Positions 1 to 7,164 of a stretch of DNA of 8,043 nt are shown here, piece after piece (the first letter of the stretch is position 1; the number at the start of each line of letters is the position of its first letter). This stretch comes from Chloroflexota bacterium (lineage in GTDB: Bacteria; Chloroflexota; Anaerolineae; Anaerolineales; UBA11657). Both the position numbers and the translations under genes were made by a program. Location of the stretch: NCBI GenBank assembly GCA_003670425.1, contig QWRL01000101.1, positions 1 to 8,043 of the forward strand. The letters run 5' to 3'. The notes beneath the pieces are model-generated. The model saw only the letters and a program-made list of their open reading frames with translations. It did not search any database and was not told the DNA's origin.

Positions 1-108
1 GCTTTTGTCTTTGGGCGCTGCGCTGGCCTGCGCCGCAACTAGTCGACCACGGCAGCCCGCCGCGGGCCGCGCTGTAAGTTAATAAGCTGCACTGAACAGG
101 AGGCTGCC
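1..108. other. Left-edge segment, no gene assigned
   Basis: All three forward frames are open from the window edge, but they close at about 42, 77 and 88. The tail of an upstream gene could therefore end here, and I cannot tell which frame is real. A 5-bp GC hairpin (55-59 with 63-67) is visible but has no T-run. The segment also supplies the ribosome binding site of the transporter gene at 109. Confidence 0.4.
98..103 (+). promoter_or_regulatory. Shine-Dalgarno AGGAGG of the transporter gene
   Basis: A perfect AGGAGG lies 5 bases before ATG 109. It is the strongest ribosome binding site in the window and fixes the start of the transporter gene. Confidence 0.85.
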
Positions 109-1602
109 ATGTCCGCACAAGCTGCGCCGCGCATCAATGACAAACGCGAAATTTTCGGCTGGTACATGTATGACTGGGCCATCAGCGCTTTCAGCACCAC
201 GGTGGGCACCGTGTTCCTTGGCCCGTATCTGGCGGCGCTGGCGCGCGCAGCCGCAGATGCCAGCGGCATGGTGTATGTGCTGGGCGTGCCCATTGCACCG
301 GGATCTTTTTTGCCATACTGCATTTCAATCTCGGTGGGCATGCAGGCAATGTTCCTGCCGATGCTGGGCGCAGTGGCGGACTACTCCAACCAGCGCAAGA
401 ACATGCTGATGTTTTTTGCGGTGCTGGGCGGCGTGGCCACCACGCTGCTTTATTTTGTGCAGGGCGGGCTGTGGTGGCTGGGCGGCCTGTTGTATGTGCT
501 GGCAAATCTTTCCTATGGCGCTGCGATTGTTTTTTACAACGCATACCTGCCGGAAATTGCCAGCCCGGACCAGCGCGACCGCGTGTCTTCCTACGGCTGG
601 GGCATTGGGTATCTGGGCGGCGGCCTGCTGCTGCTGCTCAACCTGATCCTTTACACCTTCAGCACCCAGATCTTGGGCCCGGACTCGGGCGGGCTGGCGG
701 TGCGCATCAACCTGGGCTCTGCCGGCCTGTGGTGGCTGGGCTGGCAGCTGATCACCTTTTCACGCCTCAGTGAGCGCCACGCCACACGCGAGCTGCCCGC
801 CGGCGAGAACTTTCTGACGATTGGCTACATGCAGCTGGGGCGCCTGATGCAGGTGCCAACCTGGTGGGTGGCGCTGCTCTCGCTGCTGCCGCTGGCCACG
901 CCGGTGCTGGTGCTGCTGGGGCTGCCCATCTGGCTGGCCGTGCTGCCCATCCTGGGGCCGCTGGGTGTGCTGATTATTTTTTTGGTGCGCAAATATCCGG
1001 TGATGCCGCAGACGGTCAAGTATCTGGTGGCTTACCTGTTCTTCAATGACGGCGTGCAGACGGTGATTGGCGTGGCGGCCATCTTTGGCGCGGAAGAGCT
1101 GCACCTTGAGCAGGGCACGCTCATCCAGGTGATTTTGATGGTGCAGTTTGTGGCCTTTGGCGGCGCGCTGCTCTTTGGCCGGCTGGCGGGCTGGTTTGGC
1201 ACGAAGCGCGCGCTGATCGGCAGCCTCGTGGTGTGGGCGGCCGTGAGCATCTATGCGTACCAGTTCCTCACCGATGAACGCCAGTTCTGGCTGCTGGGCG
1301 CAGTGATTGCGCTGGTGCTGGGCGGCAGCCAGGCGCTCAGCCGCAGCCTCTTTGCGCAAATGATTCCCGCCACGCAGGAAGCCGAGTTCTACGGCTTCTA
1401 TGAAATCAGCGAGCGCGGCACATCATGGTGGGGCACGCTGCTGTTCGGGTTGGTAAACCAAATCTACGGCAGCATGCGCCTCGCCATTCTTTCCACGATT
1501 GTGTTTTTTATTGTGGGGTTGATTATTCTGCCGTTTGTGAATGTGGATGCGGCGATTGCGGATGCCAAAGAAAACGCAAAGCTGCGGCCCGCGAAGGCTT
1601 AA
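109..1602 (+). CDS. UMF1/Atg22-family MFS transporter
   Basis: Inner-membrane secondary transporter of 497 residues. UMF1 family signatures are visible in order: YDWAISAF at residues 21-28 in helix 1; a motif-A-like GAVADYSNQRK at 87-97; NAYLPEI followed by the Gly-rich GWGIGYLGGG at 144-172; FFNDGVQTVIG at 311-321; GGSQALSRSLFAQMIP at 405-420; and EFYGFYEISERG at 426-437. The start is ATG 109, directly behind AGGAGG. An ordinary UMF1 protein has twelve helices with a hydrophilic loop between helices 6 and 7. Here that loop carries a long hydrophobic stretch (about 251-293) that could form two extra helices. The amidohydrolase gene follows 64 bases downstream on the same strand, so the two may share a transcript. 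The family is known for drug or metabolite export and, in fungal Atg22, for vacuolar amino-acid efflux. The substrate here cannot be predicted. Confidence 0.92.
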   Translation: MSAQAAPRINDKREIFGWYMYDWAISAFSTTVGTVFLGPYLAALARAAADASGMVYVLGVPIAPGSFLPYCISISVGMQAMFLPMLGAVADYSNQRKNMLMFFAVLGGVATTLLYFVQGGLWWLGGLLYVLANLSYGAAIVFYNAYLPEIASPDQRDRVSSYGWGIGYLGGGLLLLLNLILYTFSTQILGPDSGGLAVRINLGSAGLWWLGWQLITFSRLSERHATRELPAGENFLTIGYMQLGRLMQVPTWWVALLSLLPLATPVLVLLGLPIWLAVLPILGPLGVLIIFLVRKYPVMPQTVKYLVAYLFFNDGVQTVIGVAAIFGAEELHLEQGTLIQVILMVQFVAFGGALLFGRLAGWFGTKRALIGSLVVWAAVSIYAYQFLTDERQFWLLGAVIALVLGGSQALSRSLFAQMIPATQEAEFYGFYEISERGTSWWGTLLFGLVNQIYGSMRLAILSTIVFFIVGLIILPFVNVDAAIADAKENAKLRPAKA

Positions 1603-1613
1603 GCCACAGTGTG

Positions 1614-1627
1614 CCGGCAACTGCCGG
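1614..1627 (+). other. Small GC hairpin after the transporter gene
   Basis: CCGGC and GCCGG are separated by the four-base loop AACT, twelve bases after the transporter stop. No T-run follows, so it is a weak candidate for a terminator or an mRNA 3'-end stabiliser. In this GC-rich DNA it could also be chance. Confidence 0.25.
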
Positions 1628-1666
1628 GCTGCCGGCTTGACTGCGCATCTGTCAGGGCTGTGATGC

Positions 1667-2701
1667 ATGCTGCTCGCTGACTTCAAGCCGCGGGCTGTGC
1701 TTGCCACCAAGGCCACGGCCGTGCCGCGGGCGCGCTTCCCGGTTGTGGATGCGCACAACCATCTGGCTGAGCCGTTTGGCGGCGGCTGGGACAAGCGCCC
1801 GCTGCCCGCGCTGCTGGATGAGCTGGACAAGGCCGGTGTCATTGCCTACGTGGACCTTGATGGCGGCTGGGGCACAGACATCCTGCATGCCCATCTCGAT
1901 CATTTTAAAAACGGCGCGCCGCAGCGCTTCCAGATTTTTGGCGGGGTGGATTGGGCGCAGTGGCCCGCCCACGGCGACCGCTTTGGCGAGTGGGCGGCGG
2001 CGCAGCTGCGCCTGCAGGCAGCGCGCGGAGCGCAGGGCCTCAAAATCTGGAAGCCGCTGGGCTTGCATGTGCGCGACCAGCACAACAAACTTGTGAGCCC
2101 GGACGATGCGCGCCTCGACGCACTGTGGGCGGCAGCCGGCGAGCTGCGCCTGCCGGTGATGGTGCACGTGGCCGATCCCGTGGCATTCTTTGACCCGCTG
2201 GATGCAACCAACGAACGCTGGGAAGAGCTGCATGCGCATCCGGACTGGCAGTTTCCGGCGCCGCCGTTCCCGCCCTTTCTTGATATTGTGAATGCCCTGG
2301 CGCGCGTTGTGGAGCGCCATCCGCAAACCACCTTCATTGGCGCGCATGTGGGCTGCTACGCAGAAAACCTGGGCTGGGTGGGCGCGCTGCTTGCGCGCTG
2401 CGCAAACTTTTATATTGACTTCAGTGCGCGCATCGGCGAGCTGGGGCGCCAGCCCTATAGCGCGCGGCGCTTCTTTGTGCAGCATGCGGACCGCATTTTG
2501 TTTGGCACAGACCAGGGGCCGGACGTGCAAGGCTATCAGCTGTACTACCGTTTCCTGGAAACGGATGACGAGCACTTCAACTATGGAACGGGTGAAGTGC
2601 CGGGCCAGGGGCGCTGGCAGGTGTGCGGCCTGCACTTGCCGGATGGCGTGCTGGAAAAAATTTACCATGGCAACGCGCGGCGTGTGCTGGGCCTGGGTTG
2701 A
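1667..2701 (+). CDS. Amidohydrolase-2-type metal-dependent hydrolase
   Basis: Cytoplasmic TIM-barrel hydrolase of 344 residues, a usual length for the amidohydrolase-2 branch (the superfamily of ACMSD-like decarboxylases and lactone or amide hydrolases). The expected metal-site residues are seen: the HxH of DAHNH (H30, H32) at the end of strand 1, H167 in VMVHVADP, H227 in FIGAHVG, and D282 in ILFGTDQGPD at strand 8. GLKIWK (124-129) and AFFDPLDATNERWEEL (173-188) look like subfamily signatures. I have seen such stretches in proteins annotated only as amidohydrolase family. ATG 1667 is the first start after an in-frame TGA at 1661. A weak AGGG (1654-1657) lies 9 bases upstream. There is no signal peptide. 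It lies between a transporter and a CoA-transferase gene on the same strand, which suggests catabolism of a small organic compound. The substrate is unknown, and a decarboxylase activity cannot be excluded. Confidence 0.92.
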   Translation: MLLADFKPRAVLATKATAVPRARFPVVDAHNHLAEPFGGGWDKRPLPALLDELDKAGVIAYVDLDGGWGTDILHAHLDHFKNGAPQRFQIFGGVDWAQWPAHGDRFGEWAAAQLRLQAARGAQGLKIWKPLGLHVRDQHNKLVSPDDARLDALWAAAGELRLPVMVHVADPVAFFDPLDATNERWEELHAHPDWQFPAPPFPPFLDIVNALARVVERHPQTTFIGAHVGCYAENLGWVGALLARCANFYIDFSARIGELGRQPYSARRFFVQHADRILFGTDQGPDVQGYQLYYRFLETDDEHFNYGTGEVPGQGRWQVCGLHLPDGVLEKIYHGNARRVLGLG

Positions 2702-2733
2702 TGCGGCTGCGGCACTCCACCCGCATTTTAAAT

Positions 2734-2762
2734 TGCATGCGCCCAAGTGACGGCTGCATGCA
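2734..2762 (+). promoter_or_regulatory. Inverted repeat before the CoA-transferase gene
   Basis: TGCATGCGCC (2734-2743) can pair with GGC-T-GCATGCA (2752-2762), giving ten base pairs with one bulged T and an 8-base loop. It sits between the amidohydrolase stop and the CoA-transferase start. No T-run follows, so an operator or mRNA structure fits as well as a terminator. The role is inferred only from symmetry and position. Confidence 0.35.
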
Positions 2763-2780
2763 CATGTGGATAATCCTGGA

Positions 2781-4004
2781 ATGACGATGGATACTGCGCC
2801 AGGCGCGGCCGGCCAGCCGCTGCTGCACGGTGTGCGCATCATTGACCTGTCGCGCGTGCTGGCTGGGCCGTACTGCACGCAGCTGCTGGGGGACTTGGGC
2901 GCGGATGTGATCAAGATAGAGCAGCCCGGGCGCGGCGATGACACGCGCCAGTGGGGCCCGCCCTACACCGCCAGCGGCGAGGCAGCCTACTTTTTGAGCG
3001 CCAACCGCAACAAGCGCAGCCTGACGCTAAACCTGAAGCACGCGCGCGGCCTGGAAATTTTGCGCGCGCTCATCGGCCACGGGGATGTGCTGGTGGAAAA
3101 CTTCAAAGCCGGCACGCTGGAAGAATGGGGGCTGGACTATGCGGCCCTGCAGCAGCTGCGCCCGGGATTGATCTGCTGCAGCATTACCGGCTACGGGCAG
3201 ACCGGCCCATATGCTTCGCGCCCGGGCTATGACTTTATTGCGCAGGCGATGAGCGGCTTCATGAGCGTGACCGGTGCGCCAGACGGCGAGCCGCAGCGCG
3301 CGGGTGTGGCGATTGCGGATCTGGCAGCGGGCTTGTTTGCGAGCAATGCAATTCTGGCGGCGCTGGTGGCGCGCGCCAGCGGCGGCGGCGGGCAGCGCAT
3401 AGATATTGCGCTGCTGGACAGCCAGATTGCGCTGCTGTCTTATGTGATGAGCAACTTTCTGGTGTCCGGCAAGCTGCCGCAGCGCCAGGGCAACGCGCAC
3501 CCCAACATTGTGCCGTACCAGGAGTTCAAGGCGCGCGACATTTACTTTGCGTTCGCAGCCGGCAACGACCTGCAATGGCAAAAGTTTTGCGCTGCGGCCG
3601 GCCGCGCGGCGTGGGCAACGGATGCACGCTTTGCAACCAACCCGGCGCGCGTGCAGCACCGCGCGGAGGTGGGGCGCATGCTAAGCGAGCTGTTTGCAAC
3701 GCGCGATGCCGCCGAGTGGATTGCGCTGTGCGAGCAGGCGGGCATTCCGGCCGGGCCAATTAATACGCTGGAGCGCGTGTTTGCCGACCCGCAAGTGCAG
3801 GCGCGCGGCATGCGCGTGGATGTGGCGCATGCGCTGGATGGCAGCGTGCCGCTGGTGGGCTCGCCGCTAAAGATACCGACCGCGCCGGTGCAGATGCGGC
3901 ATGCGCCGCCGCCACTGGGCCATCACACGCAGGAAATTTTGGGCGAGCTGCTGGGCTACAACGCAGAGCAAGTGGCGGAGCTGCGCGCAGCCGGCGTGGT
4001 GTAG
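2781..4004 (+). CDS. Class III CoA-transferase (CaiB/BaiF family)
   Basis: Transfers CoA between acyl-CoA and a free carboxylic acid in the cytoplasm, normally as an interlocked dimer. Length, about 400 residues, is typical. Counted from the upstream in-frame GTG 2766, visible family blocks are: LSRVLAGPYCTQLLGDLGADVIKIE from 28 to 52; NRNKRSLTLNL at 81-91; the ENFKAGTLEEWGLDY block at 111-125; ITGYGQTGPYASRPGYDFIAQ at 140-160; and GVAIADLAAG with the expected catalytic aspartate at 185. GIPAGPINTLERVFADPQVQARGM at 326-349 is the standard C-terminal segment. Starts at GTG 2766, ATG 2781 and ATG 2787 are all possible. I chose 2781 because GTG 2766 has no ribosome site; 2787 has GGA six bases upstream and is equally defensible. 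The family includes carnitine, formyl-, succinyl- and aryl-substrate enzymes, and the substrate here is not deducible. Confidence 0.93.
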   Translation: MTMDTAPGAAGQPLLHGVRIIDLSRVLAGPYCTQLLGDLGADVIKIEQPGRGDDTRQWGPPYTASGEAAYFLSANRNKRSLTLNLKHARGLEILRALIGHGDVLVENFKAGTLEEWGLDYAALQQLRPGLICCSITGYGQTGPYASRPGYDFIAQAMSGFMSVTGAPDGEPQRAGVAIADLAAGLFASNAILAALVARASGGGGQRIDIALLDSQIALLSYVMSNFLVSGKLPQRQGNAHPNIVPYQEFKARDIYFAFAAGNDLQWQKFCAAAGRAAWATDARFATNPARVQHRAEVGRMLSELFATRDAAEWIALCEQAGIPAGPINTLERVFADPQVQARGMRVDVAHALDGSVPLVGSPLKIPTAPVQMRHAPPPLGHHTQEILGELLGYNAEQVAELRAAGVV

Positions 4005-4007
4005 GCA

Positions 4008-4029
4008 GTGCGCCCGGAGCGGGCAGCGC
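4008..4029. terminator. Hairpin between convergent genes
   Basis: The 26-base gap between the CoA-transferase stop and the flavoenzyme stop contains GCCCG (4012-4016), loop GAG, and CGGGC (4020-4024). Four more pairs, one a wobble, extend the stem past a bulged A at 4025. The position between converging genes suggests a two-way terminator. There is no T-run on either side, so intrinsic activity is uncertain. Confidence 0.35.
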
Positions 4030-4030
4030 G

Positions 4031-6484
4031 TCAGGCGCGCAGGCGCGCGCCGTCCGGGTCAAACAGCGGTTCGGCAGCCACGGTGGCGGGCAGCGCCGCG
4101 CCAAAATATTCAATCTCCAGTGCGCAGCCGGGCACAGCCAGCGCAGCCGGCAGCAGTGCGTATGCCACATTGCGGCCCACGCTGTAGCCGGAGTTGGCGG
4201 AGGTGACGTAGCCAACGGGTTTGCCGGCATGCAGCACCGGCTCGCGGCCAAGCACCACATCGCGTGCGCGGTCCAGCGTGAGGCACGCCAGCTTTTTCTC
4301 GGGCGGCGTGTCACGGCGCGCCAGCAGCGCAGCGCGCCCGCAAAAGTCGCCCTTCTTCCAGCGCACCACATGCAACAGGTCCACTTCAAACGGCGTGATG
4401 TTGGCGTCGGTGTCGAACGTGAGGCGGCGGTAGCCCTTCTCAATGCGCAGGCTGTCCATTGCGCCGGTGCCGGCGGCAATCAGGCCGTACGCGCGGCCAG
4501 CTTCCCAAAGTGCGTCCCACACATGCAGGCTGTACTCGGCCGGTGTGTACAGCTCCCACCCCAGCTCGCCTACATAAGAGACGCGCATGGCAAGGCACGG
4601 CGCCATGCCCACGGTTATGGGCTGCGCGCTGTAGTATGGGAAGGCGCTGTTATGCAGCGCGGCATCCGTGGCGCCGGCCAGCACGGCGCGCGCGTGCGGC
4701 CCCCAGATGCCCAGCGCGCCATAGGCCGAAGTCACTTCGCGGATGCGCACATCCAGATTGCGCGTGCGCGCGTGCATGCGCAGCCAGGCCAGGTCACGCG
4801 GGCCGGCCCCGGCACCGCTCAACACGCGGAAGTGCGCGGGCGCCAGGCGCACCACAGTCATGTCTGACCGGATGCCGCCGTGCTGCTCCAGCAGCAGCGT
4901 GTACACCACGCGCCCCGGCGCAATGTCCATGTTGTTTGTGAACACCCATTGCAGCAGCGCGAGTGCATCGCGCCCCTCAACTTCAATCTTGCAAAAGGTG
5001 GACATGTCAAAGAGCGCGGCGGCGCTGCGCGTCAGCAGGTGCTCGTGCACCTGCACCGGCGACCAGTGCTGCGCGGCCCAGCCGCTGCGCAGCGGCAGGC
5101 TGCCGGTGGCGCCAACGCTCGCATTGGCATTGCACCACGCAGCGCGCTCCCAGCCCGCCACCTCCACAAAGTGCGCGCCCTGCGCAGCGTAGCGCGCATG
5201 AAACGGCGTGTGGCGCAGCGCGCGCGGGCGCTTCATGGGTTCGGCCGGATGGTAGATGGTGTGCGTGTTGAGGTAAGTTTCGTTGCCGCGCATGCGCACG
5301 TACGGGCGCGTCAGCGCGTGCGGCTGAAAGCGGCTCACATCCGCCTCGCGCAAATCCAGGCTGGGCGCACCGCAGTCCAGCCACTCCGCCAGCGCGCGGC
5401 CGGCGCCGGCTGCGTGCGTAATCCACAGCGCTTCGGCCAGCCACAAGCCCTGCACATCCGGGTGCGGCCCCATGATCGGCATCGAGTCCGGTGTGAAGCA
5501 AAACATCCCGTTGAAGCCGTCCACAATTGGCCGGCCGCGCAGCGCCGGCATTAGCTCGCACAGCTGCGCGTGCGGCCCGGCAAAATCCTGCGGCGTGAAC
5601 GCGTGCTTTGAAGGGTCAGAAGTTTCGCGGTGGCTGCGGATGGCGTGCGGCTCCACCGGCAGCGGCGCGTGGTTGTAGCTGCCCACACCAAACAACTCGC
5701 GATGCTGGCGGCAGTACATCAGCAAATCATGAATGCGCGTGATCGGCAGGCCAACCTCCACGCCATTGGCAGCCAGCTCCGGCACCGGCCCCAGCCGCAC
5801 GTACTGGTGCTCCAGCGGCATCAGCGGCACTTCCACCCCGGCCATGCGTCCCAGCAGCGGCCCCCAAATTCCACCGGCCAGCACAACGGCTTCAGTGTTG
5901 ATGCGGCCCTGATCAGTGACGATGGCGCGCACTTTGGCATCCGTTACTTCGATTGCGGTAATGGCGGTCTGGCCGTGGAAGCTGGCTGCCCCGTGCAGGC
6001 TGGCTGCCGCTGCCATGGCTGCGCACGCCACCACTGCGTTGCCTACGCCCGCGCCGGGGTCAAACAATCCGCCGAGCAGTTTGCCGGCATCCAGCAGCGG
6101 ATTGTGCGCCTGGCACTCGCGCGCATCCAGCAAGTGCGCCTCCAGCCCGAAGGCCTTGGCCCAGCCGGCGCGGCGCTGCAGCTCCTGCCAGCGTTCTGCC
6201 GTGCAGGCCACTTCCAGCCCGCCCACCAGCACCGCGCCCTTTTGCTGCTCAAACTCCAGCTGCGCGTACAGCGGCACGCTATAGCGCGCAAACTCCGCCA
6301 GCATGCGCGAGCTGCTGATGCGGCTCAGCCCGCCGGGCGCATGGCTGGTAGAGCCGCCGGTGTGAAACAGCGGGCCCTGGTCCAGCACCACAATATCGCG
6401 CCAGCCGCTCAGCGCCAGATGGTAGGCCACGCTGCAGCCGGCAATGCCGGCGCCAATCACAACGACGCGTGCTTCGGTTTGCAT
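4031..6484 (-). CDS. Dimethylglycine oxidase/dehydrogenase-like FAD-GcvT enzyme
   Basis: A two-domain enzyme of 817 residues. The N-terminal half is a DAO-type flavin domain with GAGIAG at 11-16 and a strand-2 acidic residue at 35. GSTSHAPGG holds H48, equivalent to the histidine that binds FAD covalently in dimethylglycine oxidase. H226 (in PLEHQYV) and Y257 (in LLMYCR) match the active-site His and Tyr of Arthrobacter dimethylglycine oxidase, aligned from memory. The C-terminal half (about 420-817) is a GcvT/aminomethyltransferase-like folate domain: HGGIRSDMTVVRL carries D541, SYVGELGWELYTPAEYS lies near 635-651, and the end VGYVTSANSGYSVG to IEYFG fits the family. Expected chemistry is oxidation of an N-methylated glycine, with transfer of the one-carbon unit to tetrahydrofolate in the second domain. 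I use ATG 6484; a TTG directly upstream adds one residue and is less likely. The ribosome site is weak. Sarcosine or another methylated amine is an alternative substrate. Confidence 0.92.
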   Translation of the reverse strand: MQTEARVVVIGAGIAGCSVAYHLALSGWRDIVVLDQGPLFHTGGSTSHAPGGLSRISSSRMLAEFARYSVPLYAQLEFEQQKGAVLVGGLEVACTAERWQELQRRAGWAKAFGLEAHLLDARECQAHNPLLDAGKLLGGLFDPGAGVGNAVVACAAMAAAASLHGAASFHGQTAITAIEVTDAKVRAIVTDQGRINTEAVVLAGGIWGPLLGRMAGVEVPLMPLEHQYVRLGPVPELAANGVEVGLPITRIHDLLMYCRQHRELFGVGSYNHAPLPVEPHAIRSHRETSDPSKHAFTPQDFAGPHAQLCELMPALRGRPIVDGFNGMFCFTPDSMPIMGPHPDVQGLWLAEALWITHAAGAGRALAEWLDCGAPSLDLREADVSRFQPHALTRPYVRMRGNETYLNTHTIYHPAEPMKRPRALRHTPFHARYAAQGAHFVEVAGWERAAWCNANASVGATGSLPLRSGWAAQHWSPVQVHEHLLTRSAAALFDMSTFCKIEVEGRDALALLQWVFTNNMDIAPGRVVYTLLLEQHGGIRSDMTVVRLAPAHFRVLSGAGAGPRDLAWLRMHARTRNLDVRIREVTSAYGALGIWGPHARAVLAGATDAALHNSAFPYYSAQPITVGMAPCLAMRVSYVGELGWELYTPAEYSLHVWDALWEAGRAYGLIAAGTGAMDSLRIEKGYRRLTFDTDANITPFEVDLLHVVRWKKGDFCGRAALLARRDTPPEKKLACLTLDRARDVVLGREPVLHAGKPVGYVTSANSGYSVGRNVAYALLPAALAVPGCALEIEYFGAALPATVAAEPLFDPDGARLRA

Positions 6485-6528
6485 CAATTACTTGCTGAAA
6501 AGTTTTGTGCGGGCGCAGTTTGCAACTT

Positions 6529-6567
6529 GGTGGCGCATTTACGGTACGCGCGATTCTACTGCAGGCG
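6529..6567 (+). repeat. 39-base direct repeat, copy 1
   Basis: Begins GGTGGCGCATTTACGG and ends TTCTACTGCAGGCG. It matches 7165-7203 at 36 of 39 positions in the same orientation. It lies 44 bases upstream of the minus-strand flavoenzyme start and about 100 bases upstream of ATG 6668. A short TGCTGAAA also precedes both copies (6493-6500 and 7143-7150), at different distances. On the minus strand the repeat contains TAGAAT (6558 to 6553), one base from the -10 consensus. It could be a regulator site, a shared promoter element or a dispersed intergenic repeat. Confidence 0.85.
6553..6558 (-). promoter_or_regulatory. Possible -10 element for the flavoenzyme gene
   Basis: TAGAAT on the minus strand, five of six to the sigma-70 -10 consensus, sits about 68 bases before ATG 6484 and inside repeat copy 1. 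No good -35 hexamer is present at 16-18 bases; the best is CTGCAA. Repeat copy 2 has TAGAAA instead. The evidence is weak. Confidence 0.2.
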
Positions 6568-6638
6568 CTTGGCCGTTGCAGTGCACTTGCTACGAAGTGT
6601 TTGCGCTTCGCGGCAGCGGGTAGCGCGCAGATCTTGGC

Positions 6639-6644
6639 TATACT
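6639..6644 (+). promoter_or_regulatory. Possible -10 element for the 155-residue membrane protein
   Basis: TATACT, five of six to the -10 consensus, lies 23 bases before ATG 6668. It would give a very short leader that still contains the GAGG ribosome site (6655-6658). No clear -35 hexamer is visible at the right spacing, so this may be activator-dependent or chance. Confidence 0.35.
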
Positions 6645-6667
6645 CCGTGCCACAGAGGCAATAATTT

Positions 6668-7135
6668 ATGCGCGACCACAGCCGCCCGAAAAAATTAGAC
6701 GAAATGGATGACCTGCGCGACATGGGCCGCTTTCCGGTTGTGGTCTATATGGGCGCGACCGGCAATATCCTGTTTGCTATTTTGCTCACCTATCTTGTGC
6801 ATGCGCGCTATGCCCAAGCATGGGCAATGCTGGCGTGGGCAGCGGGCTTGGCAGCCGGCAATGTGCTGCCCGTGGTGTTTTTGCGCTGGCGCATGCGGCC
6901 GGATGCGCAGCATCCGTTAATTGAGGAGATGAGTTTCTTTAGCGACCAGCACAAGTTTGCCACATGGGTTTATGCAGTTGCCGTGGCCAACATGTTTTTC
7001 TGGATTGTGCTGGCGTGGACCGCATTTAGTGTTAGCCACGCACCCTTAGTGCTGGCTGCGGTGCTGGCCTTGGCGTTTGTAAGCACCTTCTTTCCGGCCT
7101 GGGTGCGCATCTTTGCGCGTCCGGCAGCGCGCTAA
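6668..7135 (+). CDS. Small four-helix membrane protein of unknown function
   Basis: A 155-residue protein that I do not recognise. The first 20 residues are polar and charged (MRDHSRPKKLDEMDDLRDMG). Four hydrophobic segments follow, at about 23-44, 50-72, 98-118 and 124-146. Basic residues after helix 2 (RWRMR, 73-77) and at the C-terminus (after 146) put both ends and that loop in the cytoplasm by the positive-inside rule. The loop between helices 2 and 3 (about 74-97) is hydrophilic and contains HPLIEEMSFFSDQHKF. No catalytic motif, cysteine pair or metal cluster is visible. The start is supported by GAGG nine bases upstream. GC is about 57%, lower than the metabolic genes to the left. The gene lies between the two 39-base direct repeats and diverges from the flavoenzyme gene, so a shared control region is possible. 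No function is proposed. Confidence 0.75.
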   Translation: MRDHSRPKKLDEMDDLRDMGRFPVVVYMGATGNILFAILLTYLVHARYAQAWAMLAWAAGLAAGNVLPVVFLRWRMRPDAQHPLIEEMSFFSDQHKFATWVYAVAVANMFFWIVLAWTAFSVSHAPLVLAAVLALAFVSTFFPAWVRIFARPAAR

Positions 7136-7164
7136 ACCAATCTGCTGAAAGCCATCTGTGGCGC

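Noticed and set aside
760..1359. Minus-strand open frame of about 199 codons inside the transporter gene
   Set aside because: The translation is His/Gln-rich, as expected for the antisense of membrane-helix codons, and the plus-strand transporter motifs are unambiguous.
1652..2944. Long open frame of about 430 codons on the minus strand, across the amidohydrolase and into the CoA-transferase
   Set aside because: It lies antisense to two genes with clear family motifs. Its product is rich in Arg, His and Ala with no recognisable domain, as expected from GC-biased third positions on the opposite strand.
4508..6138. AAGTGCG words (near 4508, 4830, 5169 and 6132) as DNA uptake signals of the Haemophilus type
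   Set aside because: None extends to the nine-base AAGTGCGGT. All lie within one coding gene and are explained by its codons.
4031..6487. TTG at 6487 as the start of the flavoenzyme
   Set aside because: It adds only one residue before an ATG at 6484, and the ribosome binding region does not favour it.
5630..6664. Long open frame of about 344 codons on the plus strand, opposite the flavoenzyme
   Set aside because: It overlaps the FAD-binding half of a well-supported minus-strand gene. The product is Ala/Gln/Arg/His-rich and lacks motifs, so it is a composition shadow.
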